The notes beneath the pieces were generated by a model. The model was given only the letters and a program-made list of their open reading frames with translations. It was not told the origin of the DNA and did not search any database. A stretch of 64,000 nt of DNA, from assembly GCF_024169315.1 (NCBI RefSeq), contig NZ_JALJWR010000001.1, forward strand, positions 455,501 to 519,500, in the 5' to 3' direction. Origin of the DNA: Pseudomonas migulae (lineage in GTDB: Bacteria; Pseudomonadota; Gammaproteobacteria; Pseudomonadales; Pseudomonadaceae). Positions 53,654 to 63,230 of this stretch are shown one piece after another. Each line of letters starts with the position of its first letter. Position 1 is the first letter of the stretch. The translations under genes and the position numbers were made by a program.

Positions 53654-54622
53654 TTGAGCGCGGGCAAGAAAATTCTGGGGCTGATCGCACTGGTGCTGAT
53701 GGCGGCCCTGTGGGGCAGTTACTTCTATCTGTTTCAGGAAAACCGCAACGGGCAACTCGGGGCGTCATCCGACAGCGCTGCCTGGTGCGGAACGCCACCG
53801 GCCAGCGACGTGGCGGCCCTGGGCAAGGATTGGCTGACACTGCGCATCACCAACAATGTGCGCGGTGAGTTCATGCTCTCCGGGGCGGTTATCGTGTCTG
53901 AACGTACCTTCGATCGTTATGACCTGGGTCGCAACGAATTGCGCCTGCGCCTGGAACCGCTGCCGTGGTCATACGGCGTCACACCGATTTTCCTCGAGCA
54001 GGTCAGGATCAAGCCGCTGAGCCGCAATCTCTCTTCAACCGACAAGAGCGCCTACGCCGAGCTCGAAGCCCGACCCATCGGCGTCCAGGGCACGGCGGCA
54101 GCGTTTCCCTTCGATACCTGGCGCTACGGCTATAAACCGGTGCTGTACATCCTCAAGGGCAATGAACGGATTGACCTGAAATTCAAGCGCATCACCACCC
54201 GCATGAAGATGTCCAACACCTTCACGCCGATTCAGAAGTACAACCGCGCCGAGTACATCAACGAGAAGAATTCACTGGTTCGCGAGGAGGATTACACACC
54301 TTACGCGGCCAATGAGTGCGCGTTCAGCATCGAGCGCAAAGGCTCGTTCAAGGTAATCGTGCTGCTGTTGTTGCTGGTGATCTGCCTGCCGCTGATGCAC
54401 GTGTTCTATCGTGACGAACCGGGCATCGACTTTCTGGCCACGCTGGTGAGCATCGGGGCGATCCGGGTGTTGTTGGTGGGGCCGTTGAATGACTTTCAGC
54501 TGTACAACATCGACTTCCTGTTCGGCGCCGCGATTTTGCTGGTGGGCACGGTTTCGTTGATCAAGGCGATGCGGGCCAACAGTCGGCGGGAGTTGGCGGC
54601 GAAGAGTGGTTCGTCCTGGTGA
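53654..54622 (+). CDS. Membrane protein with periplasmic domain (DUF4436-like)
   Basis: Protein of 322 aa with an N-terminal helix (about residues 6-25), a large periplasmic region and three C-terminal helices (about 230-250, 258-275 and 285-305). A FPFDTWRYGYKP motif near residue 152 resembles the FPFD element of DUF4436 proteins; this family call is tentative. Translation probably starts at TTG 53654, since AAAGGAG lies 6 bases upstream. Function unknown. Confidence 0.65.
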   Translation: MSAGKKILGLIALVLMAALWGSYFYLFQENRNGQLGASSDSAAWCGTPPASDVAALGKDWLTLRITNNVRGEFMLSGAVIVSERTFDRYDLGRNELRLRLEPLPWSYGVTPIFLEQVRIKPLSRNLSSTDKSAYAELEARPIGVQGTAAAFPFDTWRYGYKPVLYILKGNERIDLKFKRITTRMKMSNTFTPIQKYNRAEYINEKNSLVREEDYTPYAANECAFSIERKGSFKVIVLLLLLVICLPLMHVFYRDEPGIDFLATLVSIGAIRVLLVGPLNDFQLYNIDFLFGAAILLVGTVSLIKAMRANSRRELAAKSGSSW

Positions 54623-54635
54623 TTTGATATCTGAA

Positions 54636-54663
54636 GCCGTGTCGAAGCCACCATCGACACGGC
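54636..54663 (+). terminator. Hairpin after the membrane protein gene
   Basis: GCCGTGTCGA / TCGACACGGC, a 10-bp stem with an 8-base loop 13 bases after the stop; there is no strong T-run. Confidence 0.6.
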
Positions 54664-54781
54664 CCCGTATTGTCAGTAATGAATGAATTTTGAGATTTAT
54701 CAGAACAAAAAGCGCGGCATTGGCTATACCTGTAACACCTGTTTTCCAAACCGTGGTCGACCGCCTTACAGGAGTTACAGC

Positions 54782-55453
54782 ATGAAGCTTGCGTTAATGA
54801 TAAGCACACTGTGCATTGCCTCGATCGGCGTGGTTGGCTGCGCCAGCAAAAAGGTTGAGCCGGACGAGTATTCCGGATTTCTCAAGGATTACAGCCAGCT
54901 CAAGGAAGCCAAGTCTCCGTCGGGGGCGGTGGTGATGCGCTGGATGGATCCGAAGCTCGACATCAATAAATTCAAAAGCGTGTACATCGAACCTACACAG
55001 CTGTATCCCAAGCCTCAGGCGACCGTGAAAATCCCTCAGGCAACCTTGAACGGGATTACCAGTTATTACGATCAGGCGCTCAAACGCGAAATAGGCAAGT
55101 CCCTGCCGCTGGCCTCAGGCCCTGGCCCGGGTGTGATGGTGGTGCGTGCCGCGATCACGGCGGTCAGCAGTAAGACCGAAGGGCTGAAGCCTTATGAGGT
55201 GATTCCTATTGCCCTGGTGGCGGCAGCGGTCAGTACCGCGAGCGGGATTCGTGATCAGCAAACCGATCTGGCCACCGAAGCGGTGTTCCTGGATGGCGGC
55301 AACAATAAAGTGCTCGCCCAGGTGGTGCGCAAGGGCACCGGCAAGCCGCTGGAAAACGAGTCGCAGGTGATGAAGGCCGATGACGTGAAAAGCGTGATCG
55401 ATGGATGGGCTTCGGATATGCATCAGTCGTACCTGAAGCTCAAATCCAAATAA
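54782..55453 (+). CDS. DUF3313-like lipoprotein
   Basis: Exported lipoprotein of 223 aa with lipobox VVGC (C20) and serine at position +3. Conserved DUF3313 parts are YSGFLKDYSQLKE near residues 31-43, WMDPKLDINKFKSVYIEPTQ (about 57-76) and an IRDQQTDLATEAVFLD segment. GGAG lies 11 bases before the ATG. Such proteins are predicted outer-membrane-attached with unknown function. It stands alone between a terminator and a REP-like region. Confidence 0.82.
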   Translation: MKLALMISTLCIASIGVVGCASKKVEPDEYSGFLKDYSQLKEAKSPSGAVVMRWMDPKLDINKFKSVYIEPTQLYPKPQATVKIPQATLNGITSYYDQALKREIGKSLPLASGPGPGVMVVRAAITAVSSKTEGLKPYEVIPIALVAAAVSTASGIRDQQTDLATEAVFLDGGNNKVLAQVVRKGTGKPLENESQVMKADDVKSVIDGWASDMHQSYLKLKSK

Positions 55454-55480
55454 TGCATTGGAGCTGAAGGCTCCACCACC

Positions 55481-55576
55481 GGCAAGCCGGTCTCGCTCCC
55501 ACAAAGAAACTCAGTCGAACATGCATTTTAGTGTTCACTGGAGACCAATGTGGGAGTGGGCCTGCTCGCGAAGACG
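55481..55576. repeat. Diverged REP pair
   Basis: GGCAAGCCGGTCTCGCTCCCAC (55481-55502) and AATGTGGGAGTGGGCCTGCTCG (from 55547), arranged outward with several mismatches. Confidence 0.6.
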
Positions 55577-55630
55577 GTCGTTCAGTCGCCAAGTCACTCC
55601 CCCTATACCGACTCCCATCATCCCCGCGTA

Positions 55631-55828
55631 TTACCTCACGACGGTCCTGGCCTTCGCACTCTCCTGGTCCACCGCCCGGGTGCAACAGGCCTCACTGGTA
55701 TGACCTCGAGCTTCTTCCCGCATAGCGGTGAAGCTGGATTGGGTGACGTTGACGTCCTGGGCGCCAACCCCACAACTGACGAACATGGACATCAGGCTGT
55801 AACCGGCTGCGCGAAGTGCAATGTGCAT
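55631..55828 (-). CDS. Small exported peptide downstream of the barrel gene
   Basis: A 65-aa product with a signal peptide (MHIALRAAGYSLMSMFVSCG, then VGA, probable cleavage before QD). The mature part of about 42 residues is polar with a CC pair. AAGGA lies 12 to 8 bases before the ATG at 55828, and the gene begins 10 bases after the barrel gene stop, so the two are probably co-transcribed. No family is recognised. Confidence 0.55.
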   Translation of the reverse strand: MHIALRAAGYSLMSMFVSCGVGAQDVNVTQSSFTAMREEARGHTSEACCTRAVDQESAKARTVVR

Positions 55829-55838
55829 GGGGAAATCC

Positions 55839-56630
55839 TTATTTACCGAAGGTGACGTTGAGGCCGACGAACAGCGTGAACCGGGGTAATTCGTCACCCT
55901 TATGCTCGACGGTCCACTGCGGTTCGATGAAGGCATTGAGGATATTATCCCTGGATTTCCAGACCTTGCCGGCGCCCAGACCAAGCGGGATGTAATGGGT
56001 GTCGTTCTTAAGATCGAAGGCCCAGGTCGCGGTGGAGCGCAGATACCAACCTCCCTCCAGGTTGTGAAAAATAAACGGCTGCACGGTGGCCGATTCCACA
56101 GGCGGGCGGTCGCTGTCGCCAGCGAAGGAACTCTGGTATTGCACCAGCGCACCGAGCAAGCCACGCGGGGACGAATCGATCGCAATGGCCGCCAGCCCCG
56201 CTTGCCATTTGCCGTTTCCCAGTTCGTCCTTGTCGGCATAAGGCGCGGTGATCTGCGGACCGATGCCCAACTGCACGCCGTCGGTCTTGAGCAGGAAGAT
56301 ATCGATCAGGTTCAGATCACCTTCACCGGTGCTGTAGCCCCCGCCTGGATCGGGGTGTGTGCTGATCGGTGCGGTGGCGCGTAGCAACTGCGGCACGCCA
56401 ATGAAGTCGTTGGGCGCAATCGGCAGCGTGGCGCGCACCAACAGATCATTGGTATGGACATTGGAATCGTAGTACTTCGGGGTGTAGTAATCCTGCAGGT
56501 CCATCCCCGACTCGGGGTTCAACGGATTGTTGCTTTTGTTGACCATGTCGGCCTCGTCCGCCTGGGCACACACCACAGACGTTATAGAGATCGCCAACAA
56601 AAAGGCGCGCGCCCCTGGATGCTTCGACAT
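55839..56630 (-). CDS. Outer-membrane beta-barrel protein (often annotated neuromedin U / phenol MetA-like)
   Basis: Exported protein of 263 aa. A signal peptide (about residues 1-25, cleavage after VVCAQA) is followed by NPLNPESGMDLQDYYTP, then alternating strands and the GEGDLNLIDIFLLK and LGIGPQITAPYADKD segments, GLGAGKVWKSRDNIL and a C-terminal FVGLNVTFGK strand. The pattern fits the transporter family that automatic pipelines label neuromedin U or phenol degradation MetA. It is probably a small outer-membrane channel; substrate unknown. A 65-aa exported peptide gene follows. Confidence 0.82.
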   Translation of the reverse strand: MSKHPGARAFLLAISITSVVCAQADEADMVNKSNNPLNPESGMDLQDYYTPKYYDSNVHTNDLLVRATLPIAPNDFIGVPQLLRATAPISTHPDPGGGYSTGEGDLNLIDIFLLKTDGVQLGIGPQITAPYADKDELGNGKWQAGLAAIAIDSSPRGLLGALVQYQSSFAGDSDRPPVESATVQPFIFHNLEGGWYLRSTATWAFDLKNDTHYIPLGLGAGKVWKSRDNILNAFIEPQWTVEHKGDELPRFTLFVGLNVTFGK

Positions 56631-56795
56631 GATTCGCCGGTTCCTTGGTGGCTCATTGGTCTACTCGGCACTTGGCGGCCCCTACGGCGTAATCTCTTTC
56701 CTATCAAGCCTGTAGGACATATTTGATGACGTTAGCAGTTGCCGGTAGGTTATCCAGTCGAAGGGATTAATTCGCAGGTTTGAGCGCCGAGTGCT

Positions 56796-56836
56796 CGATC
56801 ACGCCCGAAGCCACCGGAGAGGGCCGGGCGTGATCG
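56796..56836 (-). terminator. Strong hairpin after the YciI gene
   Basis: CGATCACGCCCG / CGGGCGTGATCG, a 12-bp perfect stem with a 17-base loop, 27 bases beyond the YciI stop on the minus strand. It has no T-run. Confidence 0.6.
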
Positions 56837-56862
56837 TACTGCTGCCACTTGCGCTCGAAATG

Positions 56863-57282
56863 TCAGCGTTTTTTCCCAAACGCCCGCTCTTCCTGTTCGC
56901 GCAGCTCTGGCGTGAGCTCGGCCCCGAAATCGTCCAGTTCAAACACCTGGCGGATCTCGATCTCGGATTCAGTGCCCGGCATCGGGTTGGGGCAACGCTT
57001 GACCCATTCAATGGCTTCTTCTTTGGACTTCACCTGCCACAGCCAGAAACCGGCGATCAGTTCCTTGGTTTCGGCGAACGGGCCGTCGATGACCGTGCGC
57101 TTATCGCTGCTAAAACGCACGCGGGCGCCTTTGCTGCTGGGGTGCAGGCCTTCGCCGGCGAGGAGGATGCCGGCCTTGGCCAGTTCTTCGTTGTAGTTGC
57201 CCATCGCCGTCAGCAGTTCTTCGCTGGGCATGACGCCGGCTTCGGAATCGGCGCTGGCTTTTATAATGATCATGAATCGCAT
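56863..57282 (-). CDS. YciI-like (DCGG/YCII) family protein
   Basis: Small cytoplasmic protein of 139 aa with the YCII-related ferredoxin-like fold. MRFMIIIKASADSEAG begins the first strand, and the DGPFAETKELIAGFWLWQVK segment with its acidic-histidine-like site region is typical of the group often linked to ECF sigma factors. No sigma gene is adjacent here. The start at 57282 (GGGGGAGGC upstream) is preferred over an ATG at 57414. Divergent from the SRPBCC gene 158 bases away. Confidence 0.85.
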   Translation of the reverse strand: MRFMIIIKASADSEAGVMPSEELLTAMGNYNEELAKAGILLAGEGLHPSSKGARVRFSSDKRTVIDGPFAETKELIAGFWLWQVKSKEEAIEWVKRCPNPMPGTESEIEIRQVFELDDFGAELTPELREQEERAFGKKR

Positions 57283-57440
57283 GGGGGAGGCTCCTTTGGG
57301 TTGGAATAATTCACTGTATGGTCGATTGGTGATTAGCCAAATCGACACTGTTTCAAAAAACATCAGTGAAATTTTCGACACACCTTTCGTTATCAGTATT
57401 GCTGGCCAGCCCATCCATCGACCAACGGAATGCGTCCCCC

Positions 57441-57884
57441 ATGCCCATCCTGGAACTCACCACGCTAATCCCTGATCGCACGCCCGAAGACGTCCTCGAT
57501 TTCTGCCTGGAGGGTGTGAATTTTCCGAAGATCTTTCCCGAACGCATCACGCCGCTGGGGGACATCGACCTGAATAGCCTGCGCATCGAAGCCGGTCGCC
57601 AGTTCCGTTTTCGGCACTGGATGTTCAATGTCATCCCAATGAACTGGACGGTGGTGATCCGTGAAGTCGGCGACCGGCATTTCATCGATGAAATGCTCAA
57701 GGGACCGATGGCTGCCTTTCGTCATGAACATCGGGTGGCGGCGGGAGAGGGCGGTACGCTGTACACCGACCGTGTGACGTATGCGGCGATTGGCGGTGCG
57801 CTGTCGGAGGCGCTGCTGGTCAATGCCTATATGCGACGAATTTTTGCGGCGCGGCATCGCAATATGTTGCGATTGCTCAAGTAA
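57441..57884 (+). CDS. SRPBCC family protein
   Basis: Cytoplasmic protein of 147 aa with the START/Bet v1-like ligand-binding fold. Typical parts are LTTLIPDRTPEDVLDFCLEG near the start, FRHWMFNVIPMNWTVVIREV and DEMLKGPMAAFRHEHRV, then LYTDRVTYAAIGGALSEALL. ATG 57441 is used. Such proteins bind hydrophobic ligands or act as cyclases; the role here is not known. A REP pair follows within 10 bases. Confidence 0.8.
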   Translation: MPILELTTLIPDRTPEDVLDFCLEGVNFPKIFPERITPLGDIDLNSLRIEAGRQFRFRHWMFNVIPMNWTVVIREVGDRHFIDEMLKGPMAAFRHEHRVAAGEGGTLYTDRVTYAAIGGALSEALLVNAYMRRIFAARHRNMLRLLK

Positions 57885-57892
57885 TACCGCGA

Positions 57893-57987
57893 TCCTGTAG
57901 GAGCGGGCTTGCCCGCGATAGCGTTCTGGCAGTCGCCGCAATGTTGACTGTGCTGCCGTCATCGCGGGCAAGCCCGCTCCCACAGGG
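57893..57987. repeat. BIME after the SRPBCC gene
   Basis: Inverted pair of CCTGTAGGAGCGGGCTTGCC-type REPs, with GCAAGCCCGCTCCCACAGGG at the right end, identical to the restored IS110 target. Confidence 0.87.
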
Positions 57988-58133
57988 TTCGGTATTGGTT
58001 AGGGACACGCGTATACCCTGCGGTTGCGGCGACACTTCACAATTTGTATCCGCCCATAGGTCGTCGGACGATTTCATGGTTAACTTCCGCCTCGTCGAAT
58101 TTCTCCACATCAACGTTCAGAAGGACTCCGTTC

Positions 58134-58634
58134 ATGGCTCAAGTCACTCTTAAAGGCAACCCGGTTCAAGTCAACGGCCAACTGCCACAAGCCGGTTCCA
58201 AGGCGCCAGCCTTTTCCCTGGTTGCCGGCAATCTGTCCGACGTGACCCTGGCGAACTTCGCCGGCAAGCGCAAAGTGCTGAACATCTTCCCAAGCGTCGA
58301 CACCCCGACCTGCGCCACGTCGGTGCGCAAGTTCAACGCCCAGGCCAATGACGTCGCCAACACCGTCGTGCTGTGCATCTCTGCAGACCTGCCGTTCGCC
58401 CAAGCCCGTTTCTGCGGCGCTGAAGGCCTGGAAAACGTGCAGAACCTGTCGACCCTGCGCGGTGCCGAGTTCATCGAGAACTACGGCGTGGCCATTGCCG
58501 ATGGTCCACTCAAAGGCCTGACTGCCCGTGCCGTCGTGGTCCTGGACGAAAACGACAACGTGCTGCACAGCGAGCTGGTCAGCGAGATCGGTCAAGAGCC
58601 GAACTACGAAGCGGCACTCGCCGTTCTGAAATAA
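58134..58634 (+). CDS. tpx: Thiol peroxidase
   Basis: Atypical 2-Cys peroxiredoxin of 166 aa that reduces peroxides with thioredoxin. The peroxidatic cysteine is C60 in [11 protein letters not shown] and the resolving cysteine C94 in QARFCGAEG. The [21 protein letters not shown]-terminus and the [12 protein letters not shown] region match Tpx. The ATG at 58134 has AAGGA 12 to 8 bases upstream. It stands alone with its own terminator. No OxyR site was sought in detail; the upstream 150 bases are REP and AT-rich sequence. Confidence 0.97.
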   Translation: MAQVTLKGNPVQVNGQLPQAGSKAPAFSLVAGNLSDVTLANFAGKRKVLNIFPSVDTPTCATSVRKFNAQANDVANTVVLCISADLPFAQARFCGAEGLENVQNLSTLRGAEFIENYGVAIADGPLKGLTARAVVVLDENDNVLHSELVSEIGQEPNYEAALAVLK

Positions 58635-58653
58635 GCCAGCTTTTACAATTGTT

Positions 58654-58684
58654 AACGGCCTGGCCCTGTCCAGGCCGTTTTCAT
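58654..58684 (+). terminator. Rho-independent terminator of tpx
   Basis: AACGGCCTGG / CCAGGCCGTT, 10-bp stem with a 6-base loop, followed by TTTCATT. Confidence 0.9.
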
Positions 58685-58812
58685 TTGTGCTTCAGTGTCT
58701 TAGATAAATCTCCTGTTACGTAAGCCGAAGGTAAATTGCCGGTAAAGGCGCTTTGCTAAATACCCGCCAGTGCTTATCGTTCAGCCTCCCGTAGAAGAAG
58801 CCCACGCGCCCA

Positions 58813-60129
58813 ATGGTTGATCATTCAATGCAATCCTCTGCTTCCCGTAGTCCTCGTCGCTGGCTGTTCGGCCTGCTTGTCCTGTTGGTCATTGCTGGCC
58901 TGTGCTGGAAGTTCTGGCCCGGCAGCGCTGCGCCAAAAGAAGGCGCAGGGCAAAAAGCCGTGGCGGGGCACACCGGCCGTTCGGGTGGCATGCGTCCGGG
59001 TTTCGGCGGCGCGACGGGGCCGGTTCCGGTGCGTGTGGCGCCTGCGGTCAAAGGCGACTTCCCGCTGTATTACAAGGCGCTGGGCACCGTGACGGCGCTG
59101 AACACCATCAATGTGCGCAGCCGGGTGGGCGGCGAGCTGATCAAGGTGTCGTTCGAAGAAGGGCAGATGGTCAAGGCCGGTGACTTGCTGGCTGAAATCG
59201 ATCCGCGTCCTTACCAGAACGCCTTGCTGCAGGCCGAAGGCACCTTGCTGCAGAATCAGGCGCAACTGAAAAACGCCCAGGTCGATGTCGAGCGTTATCG
59301 TGGTCTGTACCGCGAAGACAGTATCGCCAAACAGACCCTGGACACCGCCGAAGCGCTGGTGGGCCAGTATCAGGGCACGGTCAAGACCAATCAGGCGGCG
59401 GTCAATGACGCCAAGCTGAATCTCGAATTCACCAGAATCCGCGCGCCGATTACCGGCCGCGTGGGCCTGCGCCAGCTCGACGTCGGCAACCTGGTTGCCG
59501 CCAATGACACCACGGCGCTGGCAATCATTACCCAGACCCAACCCATCAGCGTTGCCTTCACCTTGCCGGAAAACAGCCTCGACGTGGTACTGGCCCGCTA
59601 TCGCACGGGTGCCAGGTTGCCCGCCGAAGCCTGGGACCGTGGCGACACCAAATTGCAGGCCACCGGTGTCTTGCAGAGCCTCGACAACCAGATCGACGTC
59701 ACCACTGGCACCTTGAAATTCAAGGCCCGTTACGAGAACCGTGATCAGGCGCTGTTTCCCAACCAGTTCGTCAACGTCCATCTGCTGGCTGACACCCTCA
59801 AGGACGTAGTGCTCGCGCCCTCGGCAGCCATCCAGTTCGGTACCAATGGCACTTTCGTCTATGCGATGGATGGCGACAAGAAAGTCACGATCCGTCAGTT
59901 GAAAGTCGGCGCCAGCGACGGTGAAAAAACGGTGATCACTGACGGCCTGGTGGCCGGCGATCGCGTCGTCCTGGAAGGCACTGACCGCCTGAAGGAAGGC
60001 AGCGAAGTGGAAGTGGTCAACGACAGCAAGGATGTGCCGACGACTCCGACAGAACATCTGCAAGGCAAGTCGGCTGCCACCGGGCCTGACGCGACAGTGA
60101 CTGACAAGGCGAAAAAGGGCGGCGCATGA
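58813..60129 (+). CDS. muxA: RND efflux periplasmic adaptor MuxA (MdtA type)
   Basis: Membrane fusion protein of 438 aa. An N-terminal helix (about residues 16-34) anchors it to the inner membrane. The lipoyl domain halves, alpha-hairpin (about 120-200: [29 protein letters not shown]) and beta-barrel parts follow, with [20 protein letters not shown] at the lipoyl return. A glycine-rich segment (about 53-68) is a low-complexity linker. ATG 58813 is used; ATG 58828 is possible. It overlaps muxB by ATGA, so this is the first gene of the muxABC operon. Confidence 0.92.
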   Translation: MVDHSMQSSASRSPRRWLFGLLVLLVIAGLCWKFWPGSAAPKEGAGQKAVAGHTGRSGGMRPGFGGATGPVPVRVAPAVKGDFPLYYKALGTVTALNTINVRSRVGGELIKVSFEEGQMVKAGDLLAEIDPRPYQNALLQAEGTLLQNQAQLKNAQVDVERYRGLYREDSIAKQTLDTAEALVGQYQGTVKTNQAAVNDAKLNLEFTRIRAPITGRVGLRQLDVGNLVAANDTTALAIITQTQPISVAFTLPENSLDVVLARYRTGARLPAEAWDRGDTKLQATGVLQSLDNQIDVTTGTLKFKARYENRDQALFPNQFVNVHLLADTLKDVVLAPSAAIQFGTNGTFVYAMDGDKKVTIRQLKVGASDGEKTVITDGLVAGDRVVLEGTDRLKEGSEVEVVNDSKDVPTTPTEHLQGKSAATGPDATVTDKAKKGGA

Positions 60130-63100
60130 ACATCTCGCGGCTGTTCATCCTTCGTCCGGTAGCGACGACCCTGAGCATGCTGGCCATTGTGCTGGCTGGC
60201 GTGATCGCCTATCGGCTGTTGCCGGTTTCGGCATTGCCCCAGGTCGATTACCCGACCATCCGCGTGATGACGTTGTATCCCGGCGCCAGTCCGGACGTCA
60301 TGACCAGCGCGGTCACGGCTCCGCTCGAGCGTCAGTTCGGGCAGATGCCCGGCTTGACGCAGATGGCCTCGACCAGCTCCGGTGGTGCTTCGGTGCTGAC
60401 CCTGCGTTTCAGCCTCGACATCAACATGGACGTCGCCGAACAGCAAGTTCAGGCCGCGATCAACGCCGCGACCAATTTGTTACCCAAGGACCTGCCGGCG
60501 CCGCCGGTGTACAACAAGGTCAACCCGGCGGACACCCCGGTGCTGACGTTGGCCATCACCTCCAAGACCATGTTGCTGCCCAAGCTCAACGATCTGGTCG
60601 ATACACGGATGGCGCAGAAAATCGCCCAGATCAGCGGCGTGGGCATGGTCAGCATTGCCGGCGGCCAGCGTCAGGCGGTGCGAATCAAGGTCAACCCCGA
60701 AGCCCTGGCGGCCAACGGCCTGAACCTGTCGGACGTGCGCACCTTGATTGGCGCGTCCAACGTCAACCAGCCCAAAGGCAACTTCGACGGCCCGACCCGG
60801 GTTTCGATGCTCGATGCAAACGATCAACTGACTTCGCCCAAGGATTACGCCAACCTGATCCTGGCCTACGCCAACGGTGCGCCATTGCGCCTCAAGGACG
60901 TGGCCGAAATCGTCGACGGGGCGGAAAACGAACGCCTGGCGGCATGGGCCAATGAAAACCAGGCCGTGTTGCTGAACATCCAGCGCCAGCCCGGCGCCAA
61001 CGTCATCGAGGTGGTCGACCGGATCAAGGCCTTGCTGCCGAGCATTACCGACAACCTGCCAGCCGGCCTTGACGTCACCGTGCTGACCGACCGCACTCAA
61101 ACCATCCGTGCCTCCGTCACCGATGTGCAACATGAACTGCTGATCGCCATCGCGCTGGTCGTGATGGTGACCTTCCTGTTCCTGCGGCGGGCCAGCGCCA
61201 CGATCATTCCGTCGGTGGCCGTGCCGCTGTCGCTGATCGGCACCTTCGGCGTGATGTACCTCGCCGGTTTCTCGGTGAATAACCTGACGCTGATGGCCCT
61301 GACCATCGCCACCGGTTTTGTGGTGGACGATGCGATCGTCATGCTGGAGAACATTTCCCGGTTTATCGAAGAGGGCGACAGTCCGCTGAACGCGGCGCTC
61401 AAGGGCGCGAAGCAAATCGGTTTCACCCTGATTTCCCTGACGCTGTCGCTGATTGCGGTCCTGATCCCGCTGCTGTTCATGGCCGACGTGGTGGGGCGAC
61501 TGTTCCGCGAGTTTGCGATCACCCTGGCAGTGGCGATCCTGATTTCCCTGGTGGTCTCGCTGACCCTGACGCCGATGATGTGCGCGCGGCTGCTCAAGCG
61601 TGAACCCAAGGAAGAAGAACAGGGCCGTTTCTATCGGGCCAGCGGCGCCACAATTGATTGGATGATCGCGGCTTACGGGCGCAAGTTAAAGTGGGTTCTC
61701 AAGCATCAACCGCTGACGTTGCTGGTGGCGATCGGTACTTTGGCGTTAACCGTGTTCCTTTACATGGTCGTGCCGAAGGGCTTCTTCCCGGTGCAGGACA
61801 CCGGGGTGATCCAGGGGATTTCCGAGGCACCGCAGTCGATCTCGTTTGCAGCAATGAGCGAACGCCAGCAGGCACTGGCCAAAGTGATCCTGGCGGATCC
61901 GGCGGTGGAGAGTTTGTCGTCCTACATCGGTGTCGATGGCGACAACTCGACGTTGAACAGCGGCCGTCTGCTGATCAACCTCAAGTCCCACAGCAATCGT
62001 GACTTGAGCGCGACCGAGGTGATCGCTCGTCTGCAACCGGAGTTGGACAAGCTGGTCGGCATTCGCCTGTTCATGCAGCCGGTTCAGGACTTGACCATCG
62101 AAGACCGGGTCAGCCGCACGCAGTATCAATTCAGCATGTCGTCGCCGGATTCCGAGTTGCTCAGCCTGTGGAGCGGTCGTCTGGTCGAAGCGCTGGCCCA
62201 GCGGCCGGAGCTGACCGATGTTGCCAGCGATTTGCAGGACAAAGGCTTGCAGGTCTATCTGGTGATCGACCGCGATGCGGCGTCGCGGGTGGGGGTGTCG
62301 GTGTCGAATATTACCGATGCGCTGTATGACGCTTTCGGTCAGCGGCAGATTTCCACCATCTACACCCAGGCCAGCCAGTACCGCGTGGTGCTGCAGTCGC
62401 AGTCCGGCGAGAAAATCGGCCCGGATGCGTTGAACCAGATTCACGTCAAGACCACCGATGGCGGGCAAGTGCGCCTGTCCAGCCTGGCGCACATCGAGGA
62501 GCGCCAGGCGCAACTGGCGATCACCCACATCGGCCAGTTCCCGGCGGTGATGATGTCCTTCAACCTCGCGCCCGGCGTGGCGCTGGGGCATGCAGTGGAA
62601 ATCATCGAACAGGTACAGAAAGACATCGGCATGCCGATTGGTGTGCAGACCCAGTTCCAGGGCGCGGCGGAAGCGTTCCAGGCGTCGTTGTCGAGCACGT
62701 TGCTGCTGATTCTGGCGGCGGTGGTGACCATGTACATCGTGCTTGGCGTGCTGTACGAGAGCTACATCCATCCAATCACCATTCTCTCGACCTTGCCTTC
62801 GGCGGCGGTCGGCGCCTTGCTGGCGTTGCTGTTGAGCGGCAATGACCTGGGGATGATCGCGATCATCGGCATCATTCTGCTGATCGGTATCGTGAAAAAG
62901 AACGCGATCATGATGATCGACTTCGCCCTCGACGCTGAACGCAATCAGGGCATGGACCCGGAAACGGCGATCTATCAGGCGGCGCTGCTGCGTTTCCGGC
63001 CAATCCTGATGACCACACTGGCCGCGCTGTTTGGCGCGGTGCCGTTGATGCTGGCCACCGGTTCCGGCGCTGAACTGCGCCAGCCCTTGGGCCTTGTGAT

Positions 63101-63230
63101 GGTGGGCGGTCTGTTGGTGAGCCAGGTGTTGACGCTGTTCACCACCCCGGTGATTTACCTGTACTTCGACCGCCTCGGTCGGCGCTGGGGCCGCAAATCC
63201 GAGTCCGTGGAAGCGGTCGAGCAGCCATGA
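60126..63230 (+). CDS. muxB: RND efflux permease MuxB (MdtB type)
   Basis: Inner-membrane drug/proton antiporter of 1034 aa, the usual RND length. It begins with the helix [20 protein letters not shown] and has two repeats of one plus five helices with large periplasmic loops. The proton-relay part in helix 4 reads [17 protein letters not shown] (two aspartates). The heterodimeric MdtBC/MuxBC type is indicated by two consecutive permease genes. It overlaps muxC by ATGA. Confidence 0.95.
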   Translation: MNISRLFILRPVATTLSMLAIVLAGVIAYRLLPVSALPQVDYPTIRVMTLYPGASPDVMTSAVTAPLERQFGQMPGLTQMASTSSGGASVLTLRFSLDINMDVAEQQVQAAINAATNLLPKDLPAPPVYNKVNPADTPVLTLAITSKTMLLPKLNDLVDTRMAQKIAQISGVGMVSIAGGQRQAVRIKVNPEALAANGLNLSDVRTLIGASNVNQPKGNFDGPTRVSMLDANDQLTSPKDYANLILAYANGAPLRLKDVAEIVDGAENERLAAWANENQAVLLNIQRQPGANVIEVVDRIKALLPSITDNLPAGLDVTVLTDRTQTIRASVTDVQHELLIAIALVVMVTFLFLRRASATIIPSVAVPLSLIGTFGVMYLAGFSVNNLTLMALTIATGFVVDDAIVMLENISRFIEEGDSPLNAALKGAKQIGFTLISLTLSLIAVLIPLLFMADVVGRLFREFAITLAVAILISLVVSLTLTPMMCARLLKREPKEEEQGRFYRASGATIDWMIAAYGRKLKWVLKHQPLTLLVAIGTLALTVFLYMVVPKGFFPVQDTGVIQGISEAPQSISFAAMSERQQALAKVILADPAVESLSSYIGVDGDNSTLNSGRLLINLKSHSNRDLSATEVIARLQPELDKLVGIRLFMQPVQDLTIEDRVSRTQYQFSMSSPDSELLSLWSGRLVEALAQRPELTDVASDLQDKGLQVYLVIDRDAASRVGVSVSNITDALYDAFGQRQISTIYTQASQYRVVLQSQSGEKIGPDALNQIHVKTTDGGQVRLSSLAHIEERQAQLAITHIGQFPAVMMSFNLAPGVALGHAVEIIEQVQKDIGMPIGVQTQFQGAAEAFQASLSSTLLLILAAVVTMYIVLGVLYESYIHPITILSTLPSAAVGALLALLLSGNDLGMIAIIGIILLIGIVKKNAIMMIDFALDAERNQGMDPETAIYQAALLRFRPILMTTLAALFGAVPLMLATGSGAELRQPLGLVMVGGLLVSQVLTLFTTPVIYLYFDRLGRRWGRKSESVEAVEQP

